Positions 1 to 7,885 of a stretch of DNA of 24,944 nucleotides are shown here, in pieces (the stretch's first letter is position 1; each line of letters starts with the position of its first letter). The translations under genes were made by a program, and so were the position numbers. Source of the DNA: DSUN01 sp035527715 (GTDB taxonomy: Bacteria; Planctomycetota; PUPC01; DSUN01); assembly GCA_035527715.1 (NCBI GenBank), contig DATKZY010000070.1, positions 1 through 24,944 of the forward strand, read 5' to 3'. The notes beneath the pieces are model-generated. The model saw nothing but the letters and a program-made list of their open reading frames with translations. It did not search any database and was not told the DNA's origin.

Positions 1-240
1 CGCGGGCGGCCAACGCTTCTGCCGCCCCCTGCGGGGGCTGGACCGTGGCCCGCCCAGTCCACGGGCTTACGCCCGTGGCTACCTTCTGACGCCCCTGACG
101 GGGCTGGGAGCGCCCATCCGCAGAGATGTGGGCAAAGATGAGGGCGAGGCCATGGGCTACCCCATGCGAGCCTTTCAGGCTCCAGATAAGACCGCTCTGC
201 CTGCAATTCCGGCTCGCACCCGAAACCCCCACGCGGGTGT
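1..240. repeat. Right-hand part of a palindromic REPIN-like element
   Basis: This gene-free start of the window is packed with short palindromes. They are GCCCCCTGCGGGGGC near 34-48, CCACGGGCTTACGCCCGTGG at 59-78 and CCCCTGACGGGG near 92-103. GATGTGGGCAAAGA at 125-138 recurs at 5315-5328 beside another element. The stretch at about 164-219 (GCGAGCCTTTCAGGCTCCAG, then GCTCTGCCTGCAATTCCGG) recurs inverted at about 1647-1703, and its last part recurs directly at 1869-1894. I read it as the right end of an element whose left half lies outside the window. The boundary is approximate. Confidence 0.6.
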
Positions 241-334
241 TGCAAAACGCCGGCCGCCGTGGTAGGTTCTCCTGCGCGGACGACGGGCCGTGGCGCGCCC
301 TTCCGGGCCATCGGCGAGAACGCGGCGTTTGACC

Positions 335-340
335 AAAGGA
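335..340 (+). promoter_or_regulatory. Ribosome-binding site of the GH10 gene
   Basis: AAAGGA lies six bases before the ATG at 347. This picks 347 over the in-frame ATG at 290, because the residues after 347 form a signal peptide while the upstream 19 codons are Arg/Pro-rich shadow sequence. Confidence 0.6.
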
Positions 341-346
341 GCTGAC

Positions 347-1555
347 ATGCGAGCCGGGCAGGGCCTTCTCACAACGGCGGTGGCGCTCTCCGTGCTGACG
401 GCGACGCACGGCGCCGCGCGCGGCGGCGACGCGTCGGCCGCCCTCCCGCGGCACAGGATGGGCACACTCGTCATCCAGACCGCACCGAACGCCACGGTGA
501 AAGTCACCCAACTCCGCCACGAGTTCTGGTTCGGCACCACCATCAACCGGCGGATGTTCGCCGACCTCGACAACCCAAGCCCCGACGCACAGAAGTATCT
601 CGAAATCCTCAAGACCCACTTCAACTCGGCCGTCCACGAAAACGAGATGAAGTGGTATTCCACCGAGCGCAACGCCCCAGGCGACCCCGACTACTCGAAT
701 GCCGACCGCATGCTCGCGTGGTGCGAAAGGAACGGCCTGGCGATGCGCGGCCACGCGATCTTCTGGGGCATCGAGCGCTACGTGCAGCAATGGCAGAAGG
801 GCCTCGACGACGACGCGCTCCGCAAGGCCGTCGAGCGGCGGGCGAAAGAGGTCACTGCCCACTACAAGGGCCGCATCGCCGAGTTCGACGTGAACAACGA
901 GATGATGCACGGCGACTACTATGCGAAGCGCCTCGGCCCCGGCATCGTCGCCGACATGTTCCGCTGGGCCAGGGAGGGCAACCCCGACGCCCGCCTCTAC
1001 GCCAACGACTACGGCATCCTCCAGTCGGGCGGCGAGGCGTATGCGAAGCACATCCAGGGCCTGCTCGACCGCGGCATCCCCGTCGGCGGCATCGGCATCC
1101 AGGGCCACAGCGGCGGCCACATTGACCCCGCCAGGGTCAAGGCCACCCTCGACCGCCTCGGTCGCTTCAAGCTCCCCATCAAGATCACCGAGTTCGACAT
1201 GAACACGAAGGACGAGCGGGCGAAGGCCCGCGGCCTCGAGGCCCTCTACCGCACCTGCTTCGCCCATCCCGCGGTGGACGGCATTCTGATGTGGGGCTTC
1301 TGGCAGGGCTGCCACTGGCGCCCCGACGCCGCGCTGTGGACGAAGGACTGGACGCCCACCCCCGCCGCCGAGGTCTATCGGCGCCTGGTCTACGAGGAAT
1401 GGTGGACGCGCTTCGAGGGGAAGGCCGACGCCGCCGGCCGCTGCGAGGTCCCTGCCTTCTTCGGCCGCCATCGCGTCGAGGCCGGCGGCAAGGCCGTCGA
1501 GGTCGAGCTTCTCAGGAGCGAGGGCAGCAAGAGCGTCGAGCTGGGCCGCCCATAG
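347..1555 (+). CDS. Secreted GH10 endo-1,4-beta-xylanase
   Basis: A 402-residue protein of glycoside hydrolase family 10, which cuts the beta-1,4-xylose backbone of xylan with retention of configuration. Residues 1-26 look like a Sec signal peptide (MRAGQGLLTTAVALSVL, then AARGGDA), so it should act outside the cytoplasm. A short beta-rich lead (GTLVIQTAPNATVKV) is followed by the GH10 barrel. Landmarks are HENEMKWYSTE, RGHAIFWG, DVNNEM with the acid/base Glu185, YANDYGI, GIGIQGHSGGH, ITEFDMN with the nucleophile Glu282, and GILMWGFWQGCHW near the end. The usual WDVVNE reads FDVNNE here. The length fits a single-domain enzyme with a short tail and no carbohydrate-binding module. It is monocistronic and flanked by palindromic repeats on both sides. 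A deacetylase-like esterase encoded at 3940-4968 could act on the same polymer. The family assignment is firm; the exact substrate is inferred. Confidence 0.93.
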   Translation: MRAGQGLLTTAVALSVLTATHGAARGGDASAALPRHRMGTLVIQTAPNATVKVTQLRHEFWFGTTINRRMFADLDNPSPDAQKYLEILKTHFNSAVHENEMKWYSTERNAPGDPDYSNADRMLAWCERNGLAMRGHAIFWGIERYVQQWQKGLDDDALRKAVERRAKEVTAHYKGRIAEFDVNNEMMHGDYYAKRLGPGIVADMFRWAREGNPDARLYANDYGILQSGGEAYAKHIQGLLDRGIPVGGIGIQGHSGGHIDPARVKATLDRLGRFKLPIKITEFDMNTKDERAKARGLEALYRTCFAHPAVDGILMWGFWQGCHWRPDAALWTKDWTPTPAAEVYRRLVYEEWWTRFEGKADAAGRCEVPAFFGRHRVEAGGKAVEVELLRSEGSKSVELGRP

Positions 1556-1644
1556 CGCCGCCTCGCCTCCACCCAAGCCCTGTGGGGAACCTCTCGCCCC
1601 AGAATGTGTCCAAGGAACCAAGGGAGGGCGTGGTCCGGGGGGTG

Positions 1645-1894
1645 TGGGCCGGAGTTGTAGGTAGACCTGTTTCTCTCTGGAGCCTGAAAGGCTCGCATAG
1701 GATAGCCCAGGGCAACGCCCTGGGAACGAAACCATCCCGGGCGCAGCCCTGAAAGGGCGGAATAGAGGCGCCCTATCTCGCCCTTTCAGGGCTTTGTCAA
1801 ATGGGCCACCTGGACCCAGGGCGTTGCCCTGGGCTATCCTATCACGCCCCCTTGGGGCTACGGAATCTGCCTACAGTTCCGGCTCGCACCCGTG
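1645..1894. repeat. Nested inverted-repeat (REPIN/MITE-like) element, copy 1
   Basis: This element fills most of the gap between 1555 and 1942. The outer arms are 1697-1725 and 1815-1842, nearly perfect inverted copies of about 28 bases centred on CCCAGGGCAACGCCCTGGG. An inner pair lies at 1745-1759 and 1779-1793 (AGCCCTGAAAGGGCG and its complement). The ends also form an imperfect inverted repeat (GGCCGGAGTTGTAGGTAGAC on the left against TCTGCCTACAGTTCCGGCTC on the right). There is no ORF of its own. It has the same plan as the elements at 5081-5290, 13790-13990 and 15107-15285, which suggests a non-autonomous element mobilised in trans. Confidence 0.75.
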
Positions 1895-1941
1895 GTCAGG
1901 GCGCGTCGGGAGAGCCATACCATTCGTCTGAGGGAATGCCG

Positions 1942-2979
1942 ATGTTCCGTCGCTCACTCGGTTCCGTTGGCGTGCTGCTTCTCTCCACAGCGGTCCTGCT
2001 CGAAGCGGGCGAGGCACGCTGCGTCGCCGGCCAGCTCAAGAGCCTCGACGCCTGGAAGACGCTTGGGCGGCAGGGCTGCCTCCTCATTCGCTCCCAGGCG
2101 CGCTGGGACGCCATCCAAGAGCTCTTCACCGGCCTCGGCTGGGAGAAGCTCACGCCCAACCCGCTCGCAAACGTGGACTTCGCGCGCGAGCAGGTCGTGT
2201 GCCTCTTCCGCTCGGGCGACGAGGCCGACAAGTTCACTGTCCGCCGCCTCAAGCCCGACCCCAAGCAAACCGAACTGGACGTGGTGATGAGCTACATCAT
2301 CTACAAGTCGCACGTCGCGACACCGCCCAAGTGGAACTTCCTCCTCGTCGCCCTCCCCCACTCGCCGAGCGTCAAGGTCACCGTCGGCACCTATCACCCG
2401 CACAACGGCGGCGCCTACCCGACCCCCGACAAGGCGCAGCTCGAGTGGTCGGAGACGTTCGGCCCCGCCGAGGGCGATGTGGTGGACGGCCTGCGAGGAA
2501 CCATCCGCGCCGACAAGGACGCGGTGAAGGCGGGCGACGACATTCCCGTCGAGTTCAAGCTCGACTTCGACAACTCCGCCGCCGTCAAGCCCTGGCACTT
2601 CGCCCTGAAGCTCGGCTCGGCCTACGTGTGGGACGGCAAGTACTCCAACGGCTATCGCAACCACGCCTTCCTCGTCGAGACGCCCGACGGCCAGAGCTTC
2701 TTCCTCCGCCGGCCCGAGCAACTGGAGTGGCGCAAGAATGTGCCGCACCCCGTCGAGGTCGCGGCGGGCAAGCCCTACGTCCTCCCCGAGTGGGTTGAGG
2801 GCAAGACCTTCAAGTCGCTCAAGGCCCTCGGCCTCGACACCACGAAGCCCGGCGTCTACCGCATCACGGGCATCTACATGGAGTCCGCCGGCGGCGGGCA
2901 GGACTTCCGTTCCCGCGAGACGGTCTCCCTTTGGGGCGGGAACTTGGCAACGAGCACGATTCAGGTGACGGTCAAGTGA
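1942..2979 (+). CDS. Secreted two-domain protein of unknown function
   Basis: A 345-residue protein. I chose the ATG at 1942 because GAGGGA at 1930-1935 lies six bases upstream; the ATG at 1936 abuts that site. Residues 1-24 form a signal peptide (MFRRSLGSVGVLLLSTAVLL). Residues about 30-170 include LLIRSQARWDAIQ and NVDFAREQVVCLF. This resembles PrcB-C-like domains, where an 'I.s..eW..l' strand precedes 'vDF....v..vf', but that match is from memory and weak. Residues about 185-345 look like an Ig/beta-sandwich domain (GTIRADKDAVKAGDDIPVEF to TKPGVYRITGIY). No catalytic motif is visible. It sits between two repeat or hairpin regions and converges on the gene at 3062-3781, so it is probably transcribed alone. 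Confidence 0.8.
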   Translation: MFRRSLGSVGVLLLSTAVLLEAGEARCVAGQLKSLDAWKTLGRQGCLLIRSQARWDAIQELFTGLGWEKLTPNPLANVDFAREQVVCLFRSGDEADKFTVRRLKPDPKQTELDVVMSYIIYKSHVATPPKWNFLLVALPHSPSVKVTVGTYHPHNGGAYPTPDKAQLEWSETFGPAEGDVVDGLRGTIRADKDAVKAGDDIPVEFKLDFDNSAAVKPWHFALKLGSAYVWDGKYSNGYRNHAFLVETPDGQSFFLRRPEQLEWRKNVPHPVEVAAGKPYVLPEWVEGKTFKSLKALGLDTTKPGVYRITGIYMESAGGGQDFRSRETVSLWGGNLATSTIQVTVK

Positions 2980-3009
2980 CGACGCCCGTCCTGGGGCGGA
3001 CGGGCGTCG
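2980..3009 (+). terminator. Hairpin directly after the 1942-2979 stop codon
   Basis: A perfect 11-bp stem (2980-2990 CGACGCCCGTC, 2999-3009 GACGGGCGTCG) with an 8-base loop begins one base after the stop codon. No T-tract follows. It is therefore either a GC-rich non-canonical terminator or a 3'-end stabiliser. Confidence 0.5.
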
Positions 3010-3033
3010 CCTGGCTTCGCATCGGTGGGAGGG

Positions 3034-3052
3034 GCCGGGGCTCGTCCCCGGC
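3034..3052 (-). terminator. Hairpin downstream of the coiled-coil gene
   Basis: A 7-bp GC stem (GCCGGGG at 3034-3040 and CCCCGGC at 3046-3052) lies about 10 bases past the minus-strand stop at 3062. It has no T-tract on either strand, so function as a terminator is only plausible. Confidence 0.35.
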
Positions 3053-3061
3053 GCCGGTCGC

Positions 3062-3781
3062 CTACTTCTGGGGGGCCTCGGCCTCCTTGATTTTCTTCTC
3101 AAGCTCGTGGACCTGCTCGCGAATGTCCTCGCGCTCCTTGATGGCGGCGGCGAGGTCGGGGTTGGCTTTCTCGAGTTCCCGCGCCTTGGTGTCGTAGGCC
3201 TCGCGCGCCTCGTCGCGGGCCTTGCGCGCGGCGCTGATGGCCTCGGCTTGGCCCGCCTCGTCGCGGGCCTTGCGCGCGGCGTCGCGCTTCTCTGAGGCCG
3301 CCTTGACGTCGGCGTCGTCGCCCTTCTCGATAGCGTGACGGATCTCGTCGAGTTTGGCCCTGGCCTCCGCCCTGGCCTTCTTGGCCTCCGGCGTGTCGTC
3401 CTTGCTCGCATCGAGCTCGGCCTGGACGCGCTTCGCGTCGTCGTTGGCCGCGAGCTTCTCCTTGACGAGCTTGGCGAATGCCTGCTCGGCCTCATCGCGG
3501 GCCTTGGTGGCCGCGACGTAGGCCTCGTCGCCTGCCTTCTTCTCCGCGTAGGCCGCCTCCGCCTTCTTGCTGGCCTCGTGCAGCGCCGCCAGGTCGGGCG
3601 CCTTGCGGAGCTCGGCACGCAGAGCGTCGCGCTTCGCGCGGACGGCATCCTCCTTCTGCTTGAGCTCGGCCAACTGCTTCTTGAGGGCATCCACGTCCGG
3701 AGCCGCCGCTTCCCCTCCCCAGGCGACGCCGGCCGCGCACACCAGTCCCGCGCACAACCACCTCAACACTGCCTTCCGCAC
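3062..3781 (-). CDS. Secreted, highly charged coiled-coil protein
   Basis: A 239-residue protein if started at the GTG at 3781, or 241 from the ATG at 3787. AGGAGG is six bases before the GTG but directly abuts the ATG, so GTG is favoured. Residues 1 to about 24 are a signal peptide (RKAVLRWLCAGLVCAAGVAWG). The rest is almost entirely Ala/Lys/Glu/Asp/Arg with heptad-like spacing (for example KKQLAELKQKEDAVRAKRD and EQVHELEKKIKEAE), so it should form one long alpha-helical coiled coil. A 16-residue repeat containing AARKARDEA occurs twice and mirrors a 28-base exact DNA repeat. No enzymatic motif is seen. A structural periplasmic or envelope role is possible but not shown. The larger reading frame that covers it extends into the neighbouring esterase only because stops are rare in GC-rich DNA. 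Confidence 0.75.
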   Translation of the reverse strand: MRKAVLRWLCAGLVCAAGVAWGGEAAAPDVDALKKQLAELKQKEDAVRAKRDALRAELRKAPDLAALHEASKKAEAAYAEKKAGDEAYVAATKARDEAEQAFAKLVKEKLAANDDAKRVQAELDASKDDTPEAKKARAEARAKLDEIRHAIEKGDDADVKAASEKRDAARKARDEAGQAEAISAARKARDEAREAYDTKARELEKANPDLAAAIKEREDIREQVHELEKKIKEAEAPQK

Positions 3782-3939
3782 TTGCATCCTCCTTTGCGCA
3801 TGAGGCGGACAACGCTCCCTGCCCGACACGCCGGCCGCATCGGCGCGCCTATGGTAAGGGATCGCGGGCGAGAAGTCCAACCCCTCCACTCGTTTTCCTC
3901 GGCCGGCGCCGCTTCGTGGGCTGCCTCCGCCGCTCGTGC

Positions 3940-4968
3940 TCACGGCTCGCCCTGCCGGCGCAGGTGCGCGGCCAGGAAGGGCGCGGCGAGAGCCCAGTCG
4001 AGGCAGTGGCCCCCCGGGTGGAGGGCGTAGTCGAGATTGGCCTCGGCGCCGAGGAGCTGGTAGGCGCGCCGCACGGTCGCCGCAATGTGGTCGCGGTCGG
4101 CGGGTGTGATCAAACCGTCTTTCTCGCCGGCCTGGAGCTGCATGGGCCGCGGGGCGATGAGGGCGAACAGCTCCGGCACGTCGCCGTAGCGCAGCAGGCC
4201 GAAGGGGTATTGGATCCCGCACGACGAGAGCTTGAGCGAGCGCTCGCGGAAGTGGTTCATGCAGCCGCTGGCGACGCACGCCTTGATGCGCGGGTCGGCG
4301 AGGGCGAGCCACATGGCCGTTCGCCCCCCGTAGCTGTTGCCGATGCAGCCCAGGCGGGCGGGGTCCACCTCGGGCCGCGCGGCCAGGGCGTCGAGCGCCG
4401 CCTGCCCATCCTGGACGTGGAGGGCGATGACGTTGAGGCCGTACATGCCGGCGGCCATCTGGATGACGTTGCACTTGTCGCGGCCCGTGCCTGCGACGGG
4501 CAGGTGGCCGTCGCGGCCGTGCCAGCCCCACCACGCGGGCGCGAGCACCACGTAGCCCTCGCGGACGGCTCGGAGTGCGTAGGCCTCGGGGCCGGCCGGG
4601 CCGTCGTCGCCGGCCCGCAGGCCGCACACGCTGTCCATGCCGTGGCGGGCGTGGCCGTGCGAGGCGACGAGGCCCGGCCGCCGCTCGCCCGGGCGCAGAT
4701 CGCTCGGCACCAACAGGTACGCCACGAGCGTGGAGAAGCGGGTCACAGGAACACGCAGCACGTGCCGCGTGTGGCCCTCGGCGGCAACGGTCTCCACGAC
4801 CTCGACCTGGGGCGTCACCCGCTCGGGCACCGGCCCCAGGAGCGAGAGCACCTTCTCGCGGAAGCGGCGCTGCCACGCGGCGAATTCCTCGCCCTCACGG
4901 TAGACCATGCTCGGCGGGCACGCCTCCCCGTAGGCGTCCAGGAAGTCCACGAACGACTGCGGCTTCAC
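3940..4968 (-). CDS. Alpha/beta hydrolase, acetyl-xylan-esterase-like
   Basis: A 342-residue alpha/beta hydrolase of the large dienelactone hydrolase / acetyl-xylan-esterase-like group (Abhydrolase_7 type). The start is GTG at 4968, preceded by AGGAGGG with six bases of spacing. The nucleophile elbow is GNSYGG (Ser212). The likely acid is Asp284 in AGEKDGLI and the likely base His321 in HPGGH. The oxyanion region is SHGHARHG (103-110), and the conserved APAWWGWHGRDG lies at 143-154. No signal peptide is evident, so it may act in the cytoplasm or be exported by another route. The proximity of a GH10 xylanase suggests removal of acetyl or other ester groups from hemicellulose fragments. That role is inferred from context; only the fold and triad are seen. 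It is 158 bp upstream of the coiled-coil gene on the same strand. Confidence 0.85.
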   Translation of the reverse strand: MKPQSFVDFLDAYGEACPPSMVYREGEEFAAWQRRFREKVLSLLGPVPERVTPQVEVVETVAAEGHTRHVLRVPVTRFSTLVAYLLVPSDLRPGERRPGLVASHGHARHGMDSVCGLRAGDDGPAGPEAYALRAVREGYVVLAPAWWGWHGRDGHLPVAGTGRDKCNVIQMAAGMYGLNVIALHVQDGQAALDALAARPEVDPARLGCIGNSYGGRTAMWLALADPRIKACVASGCMNHFRERSLKLSSCGIQYPFGLLRYGDVPELFALIAPRPMQLQAGEKDGLITPADRDHIAATVRRAYQLLGAEANLDYALHPGGHCLDWALAAPFLAAHLRRQGEP

Positions 4969-5080
4969 CTCAGCCCTCCTGGTTCTCCCCTCCCCTGCGG
5001 CTCAGTATATCGGGCGCAGGGGCACAGAGGCAAGGTCCCATCGTCGCCCACGTCTTCTTCGGCCCTCTTGCAGCCCCCGA

Positions 5081-5290
5081 ATGGGGGCGACCGGGCCATA
5101 GCCCAGAGCCTGCCCTGAGCGAAGCCGAAGGGACGACCGAAGGGAGCCCTGGGACAAGGCCGCCCGACCATGGAGCCCCCAACGGGGGCGATTCAGGCGC
5201 TATGAGACGCCCCCTTCGGGGGCTTGCGTGGGGAGGGCACCCGATCCCAGGGCTCCCTTCGGTCGCCCTGGGCTACGGCTGGCTCGCCCG
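5081..5290. repeat. Nested inverted-repeat (REPIN/MITE-like) element, copy 2
   Basis: The gap from 4969 to 5560 has no credible gene; this element fills its middle. The right outer arm is TCCCAGGGCTCCCTTCGGTC plus GCCCTGGGCTACGGCTGG, ending near 5280. The left outer arm (5097-5152) matches its complement but carries a 24-base insertion at 5107-5130 containing CCTGAGCGAAGCCGAAG. The inner pair is at 5174-5190 and 5208-5224 (AGCCCCCAACGGGGGCG and its near complement). The right flank holds GATGTGGGCAAAGA (5315-5328), shared with the element at the window start. Confidence 0.75.
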
Positions 5291-5455
5291 CCTTCGCGGG
5301 CTACGCAGCTACGCGATGTGGGCAAAGACCAGAGGCAAGGCCAACTTGCCGAGCATTGACAAGACTCGGCGGTGATGCGATGATGGTCGAGAGCGGGGGA
5401 AGGAGCAGCCCAGGCCTTCTCTCGTGACGTGCGCGCGCCGCGCGCGTGCTGGCGG

Positions 5456-5518
5456 GGATGAATGGATGGGTGGATGGGTGCCAGGCAGTCATCCATTCAT
5501 CCACCCATCCAATCATCC
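5456..5518. repeat. GGATG-rich hairpin upstream of the glycyl-radical gene
   Basis: GGATGAATGGATGGG at 5456-5470 pairs with CCCATCCAATCATCC at 5504-5518, one mismatch in 15. Both arms are simple GGAT/ATCC repeats. The dyad lies 43-105 bases before the ATG at 5561, so it could be a regulatory hairpin or a simple-sequence palindrome. No function can be assigned. Confidence 0.5.
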
Positions 5519-5560
5519 TCCTCGGCTGCGGCCACAGGCCATCGTGAGAAAGACGCTGCA

Positions 5561-7798
5561 ATGGGGTTCACATACTGCGAACGCCTCGCCGCCCTGCGGG
5601 CCGCCAAGCAGGCCCAGACCCGCGAGAAGTGGCAGCTCATCGGGAGCATGGACCACGACGACTGGGCATTGGTCCTCCCCCCGCCCGACCGCCGCGAGGT
5701 GATCCAGACCATCAGCGGCTCGGGCATGCCCATCACCGACGTGAAGCTCAAGGGCTACGAGCCGAAGCCGAACCACCCCAGCGGCGGGTTCTTCGGGGCA
5801 CGAGCCGGCGGCGAGAACTTCCGCGCCTTGCTCGACGCTCATCCGCCCTATGTGGACCCCGACAGCTCGCTCGCCGGCGCCTACATGGCCAACTTCATGT
5901 CGTACCGCAAGCCCCACTGGAACCCCGACATCGTCGTGCCGCAGCACCTGCGCGACCTCCAGGCGAAGTATCAGCTCGGTGCGGGCATAGGCGCAGTCCA
6001 GCACTTCTGCCAGGACCTCGCCATCGGCCTCGAGCTCGGCTGGGGCGGACTCCTCGACAAGATTCACCATTACCAGCCGCTTCACCCGGACGCGGCCTCT
6101 TCGTCACGCGTCACGCGTCACGCGTCCGGAGCTGACTTCTACGCAGGCTTGGAGCACGTTGTTTCTGGCATGCAGGACTGGATCCGCCGCACAGCCGCCG
6201 CGGCCCGCGAGAAGGCGAAGGCGGAGAGGCGGCGAGCCGTCCGCAAGAACCTCCAGGAGTTGGCCGAGATCAACGAGCGGCTCGTGACCGAGCCGCCGCA
6301 GAGCTTCCGCGAGGCATGCCAGTGGATGCTCTGGTATCAGATGGCCGCGCGGATGTTCGATGGCAGCGGCTCGCTCGGCCGCCTCGACACGCTGCTCCGG
6401 CCCTTCTACGAGCGCGACACGGCGGCAGGCATCCTCGACGACGAGGCGGCCATCTTCCACATCGCCTGCCTGCTGCTCCGCGACACCGCCTACATCCAGC
6501 TCGGCGGCCCCGACGAAACGGGCCGCGACGCCACGAATCCAGTCTCGTTCCTCGTCCTGGAAGCCGTGCACAGGTTGAGGATTCCCGCAAACGTCGGCGT
6601 CTGCGTCGGCCCGGGCATTGACCCGAGGCTCCTGCGGCGCGGCGTGGAGATCCTGCTCGCCGACAAGACGGGCATCCCGAAGTTCCTCGGCGTCGTGAAC
6701 ACGGCGAACGGCTTCGCCCGCAACGGCTACCCGATGAGCCTCGCCTGGAGCCGCGCCTACTCGGGCTGCCACTGGTCGGCCATCCCAGGCCGCGAGTACA
6801 CGCTGAACGACTGCGTGAAGATCAACTTCGGCAAGGTCTTCGATGTCGCGTTACGCGAACTCAAAGGGAGGCGAAGCGTCGCCGCGCTCTGGGACGCCTT
6901 TGCCGCCCACCTGAAGACCGCCGTGCAAGCCATCGCCGACGGCCTAGCCTTCCACCTCGAACACATGGGCGAGGTCTTCCCCGAGCTGGTCATGGACCTC
7001 CTCTGCCACGGCCCCATCGAGAAGGGGTTGGACGCATCGGCCGGCGGCGTCGAGTTCTACAACCTGTGCCTCGACGGCGCGGCCCTCGCCACCGTGGCCG
7101 ACTCCTTCGCCGCCGTCGAGCAGCGGGTCAGCAAAGAGAAGCGCCTAAGCTGGGCGGAGCTGATGGCCCACCTCGACGCCAACTGGGCCGGCCCCGAGGG
7201 CGAGCGGGCGCGGCTGATGATGAGGGGCGTGCCCCGCTACGGCAGCGGCGGCTCGCGGGCCGACGAGTGGGCCGTCCGAATCGCCCAGACCTTCACCCGC
7301 CTCGTCAAGGGCACCGACACCGGCGGCAAGTTCCAGATGATCCCCGGCCTCTTCTCGTGGGCGAACACGATCCCGATGGGCAAGGGCCTGGGCGCCACGC
7401 CCAACGGCCGGCGGGCCGGCGAGCCGATCTCCCACGGCGCCAACCCCGACCCCGGCTTCCGCAAGGACGGCGCGCCCACCGCCATGGCCGCCGCCATCGC
7501 CGCCGTCCAGCCCGCCTATGGCAACACCGCGCCCTTCCAGATCGAGGTGGATCCAATGATCTCCGACGAGCGTGAGGGCGTGGCGGCCATCGAGAGCCTT
7601 ATCAAGACCCACTTCGACCTCGGCGGCACACAGGTCAACATCAACGTCCTCGACGCCGACACCCTGCGCGAGGCCCACAAAGACCCCTCCAGGCATCCCG
7701 ACCTCGTCGTCCGCGTCACCGGCTTCAGCGCCTACTTCGCCAGCCTCTCCCCCGAGTTCCGCAAGCTCGTGGTGGACCGGCTGGTCATGGGGGCGTGA
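5561..7798 (+). CDS. Glycyl-radical enzyme (PFL-like), substrate unknown
   Basis: A 745-residue protein of the pyruvate-formate-lyase/glycyl-radical superfamily. The start at ATG 5561 (MGFTYCERLAALR) follows a weak GAGAAAG; the reading frame upstream of it only translates simple repeats. The C-terminal glycyl-radical motif is clear: RVTGFSAYF with Gly721, 24 residues from the end. The thiyl-radical Cys is most likely Cys403 in AYSGCHWSAIPGREYTLND. In most dehydratase, decarboxylase and C-C lyase members this motif is GCVE, and in PFL it is a Cys-Cys pair. Here it is GCHW, so the usual catalytic Glu is absent and substrate class cannot be inferred. Such enzymes need a radical-SAM activase, and none is visible in the window. 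Activity would be anaerobic and cytoplasmic. A heptamer tandem repeat at 6102-6126 adds a serine/arginine-rich loop (SSSRVTRHASG). Confidence 0.9.
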   Translation: MGFTYCERLAALRAAKQAQTREKWQLIGSMDHDDWALVLPPPDRREVIQTISGSGMPITDVKLKGYEPKPNHPSGGFFGARAGGENFRALLDAHPPYVDPDSSLAGAYMANFMSYRKPHWNPDIVVPQHLRDLQAKYQLGAGIGAVQHFCQDLAIGLELGWGGLLDKIHHYQPLHPDAASSSRVTRHASGADFYAGLEHVVSGMQDWIRRTAAAAREKAKAERRRAVRKNLQELAEINERLVTEPPQSFREACQWMLWYQMAARMFDGSGSLGRLDTLLRPFYERDTAAGILDDEAAIFHIACLLLRDTAYIQLGGPDETGRDATNPVSFLVLEAVHRLRIPANVGVCVGPGIDPRLLRRGVEILLADKTGIPKFLGVVNTANGFARNGYPMSLAWSRAYSGCHWSAIPGREYTLNDCVKINFGKVFDVALRELKGRRSVAALWDAFAAHLKTAVQAIADGLAFHLEHMGEVFPELVMDLLCHGPIEKGLDASAGGVEFYNLCLDGAALATVADSFAAVEQRVSKEKRLSWAELMAHLDANWAGPEGERARLMMRGVPRYGSGGSRADEWAVRIAQTFTRLVKGTDTGGKFQMIPGLFSWANTIPMGKGLGATPNGRRAGEPISHGANPDPGFRKDGAPTAMAAAIAAVQPAYGNTAPFQIEVDPMISDEREGVAAIESLIKTHFDLGGTQVNINVLDADTLREAHKDPSRHPDLVVRVTGFSAYFASLSPEFRKLVVDRLVMGA
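6102..6126 (+). repeat. Tandem heptamer CGTCACG inside a coding sequence
   Basis: There are about 3.6 perfect copies of CGTCACG, encoding SRVTRHAS within the glycyl-radical gene. Because the unit is seven bases, gain or loss of one copy would shift the frame, whereas three copies (21 bases) keep it. Confidence 0.85.
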
Positions 7799-7885
7799 GT
7801 GGCATCCGAGTCGGGGCTGGCAATCCGGGCATGGCCGTGGTAGAATACGGCGCAGGACAGCAGGCAGGAAGAGGAGGCAGGGCAT

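Noticed and set aside
1555..1660. Rho-independent terminator after the xylanase
   Set aside because: No GC stem followed by a T-run is found; the palindromes begin further on and belong to the repeat element.
1954..3690. Long minus-strand open frame of 578 codons
   Set aside because: It is antisense to the secreted protein gene and out of frame with the coiled-coil gene. Its composition is Arg/Pro/Ser repeats typical of GC-rich shadow frames.
3782..4876. Upstream extension of the coiled-coil frame to 604 codons
   Set aside because: The extension is antisense-like sequence overlapping the esterase in another frame. The real start has a signal peptide and AGGAGG at 3781-3795.
5429..5449. Alternating GC run (GTGCGCGCGCCGCGCGCGTGC) as possible Z-DNA or a promoter element
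   Set aside because: It is short, and no supporting promoter motif or gene start is adjacent. Runs of this sort are expected by chance at this GC content.
5462..5560. N-terminal extension of the glycyl-radical enzyme
   Set aside because: These codons only translate the GGATG/ATCC simple repeats. The family-like sequence begins at 5561.
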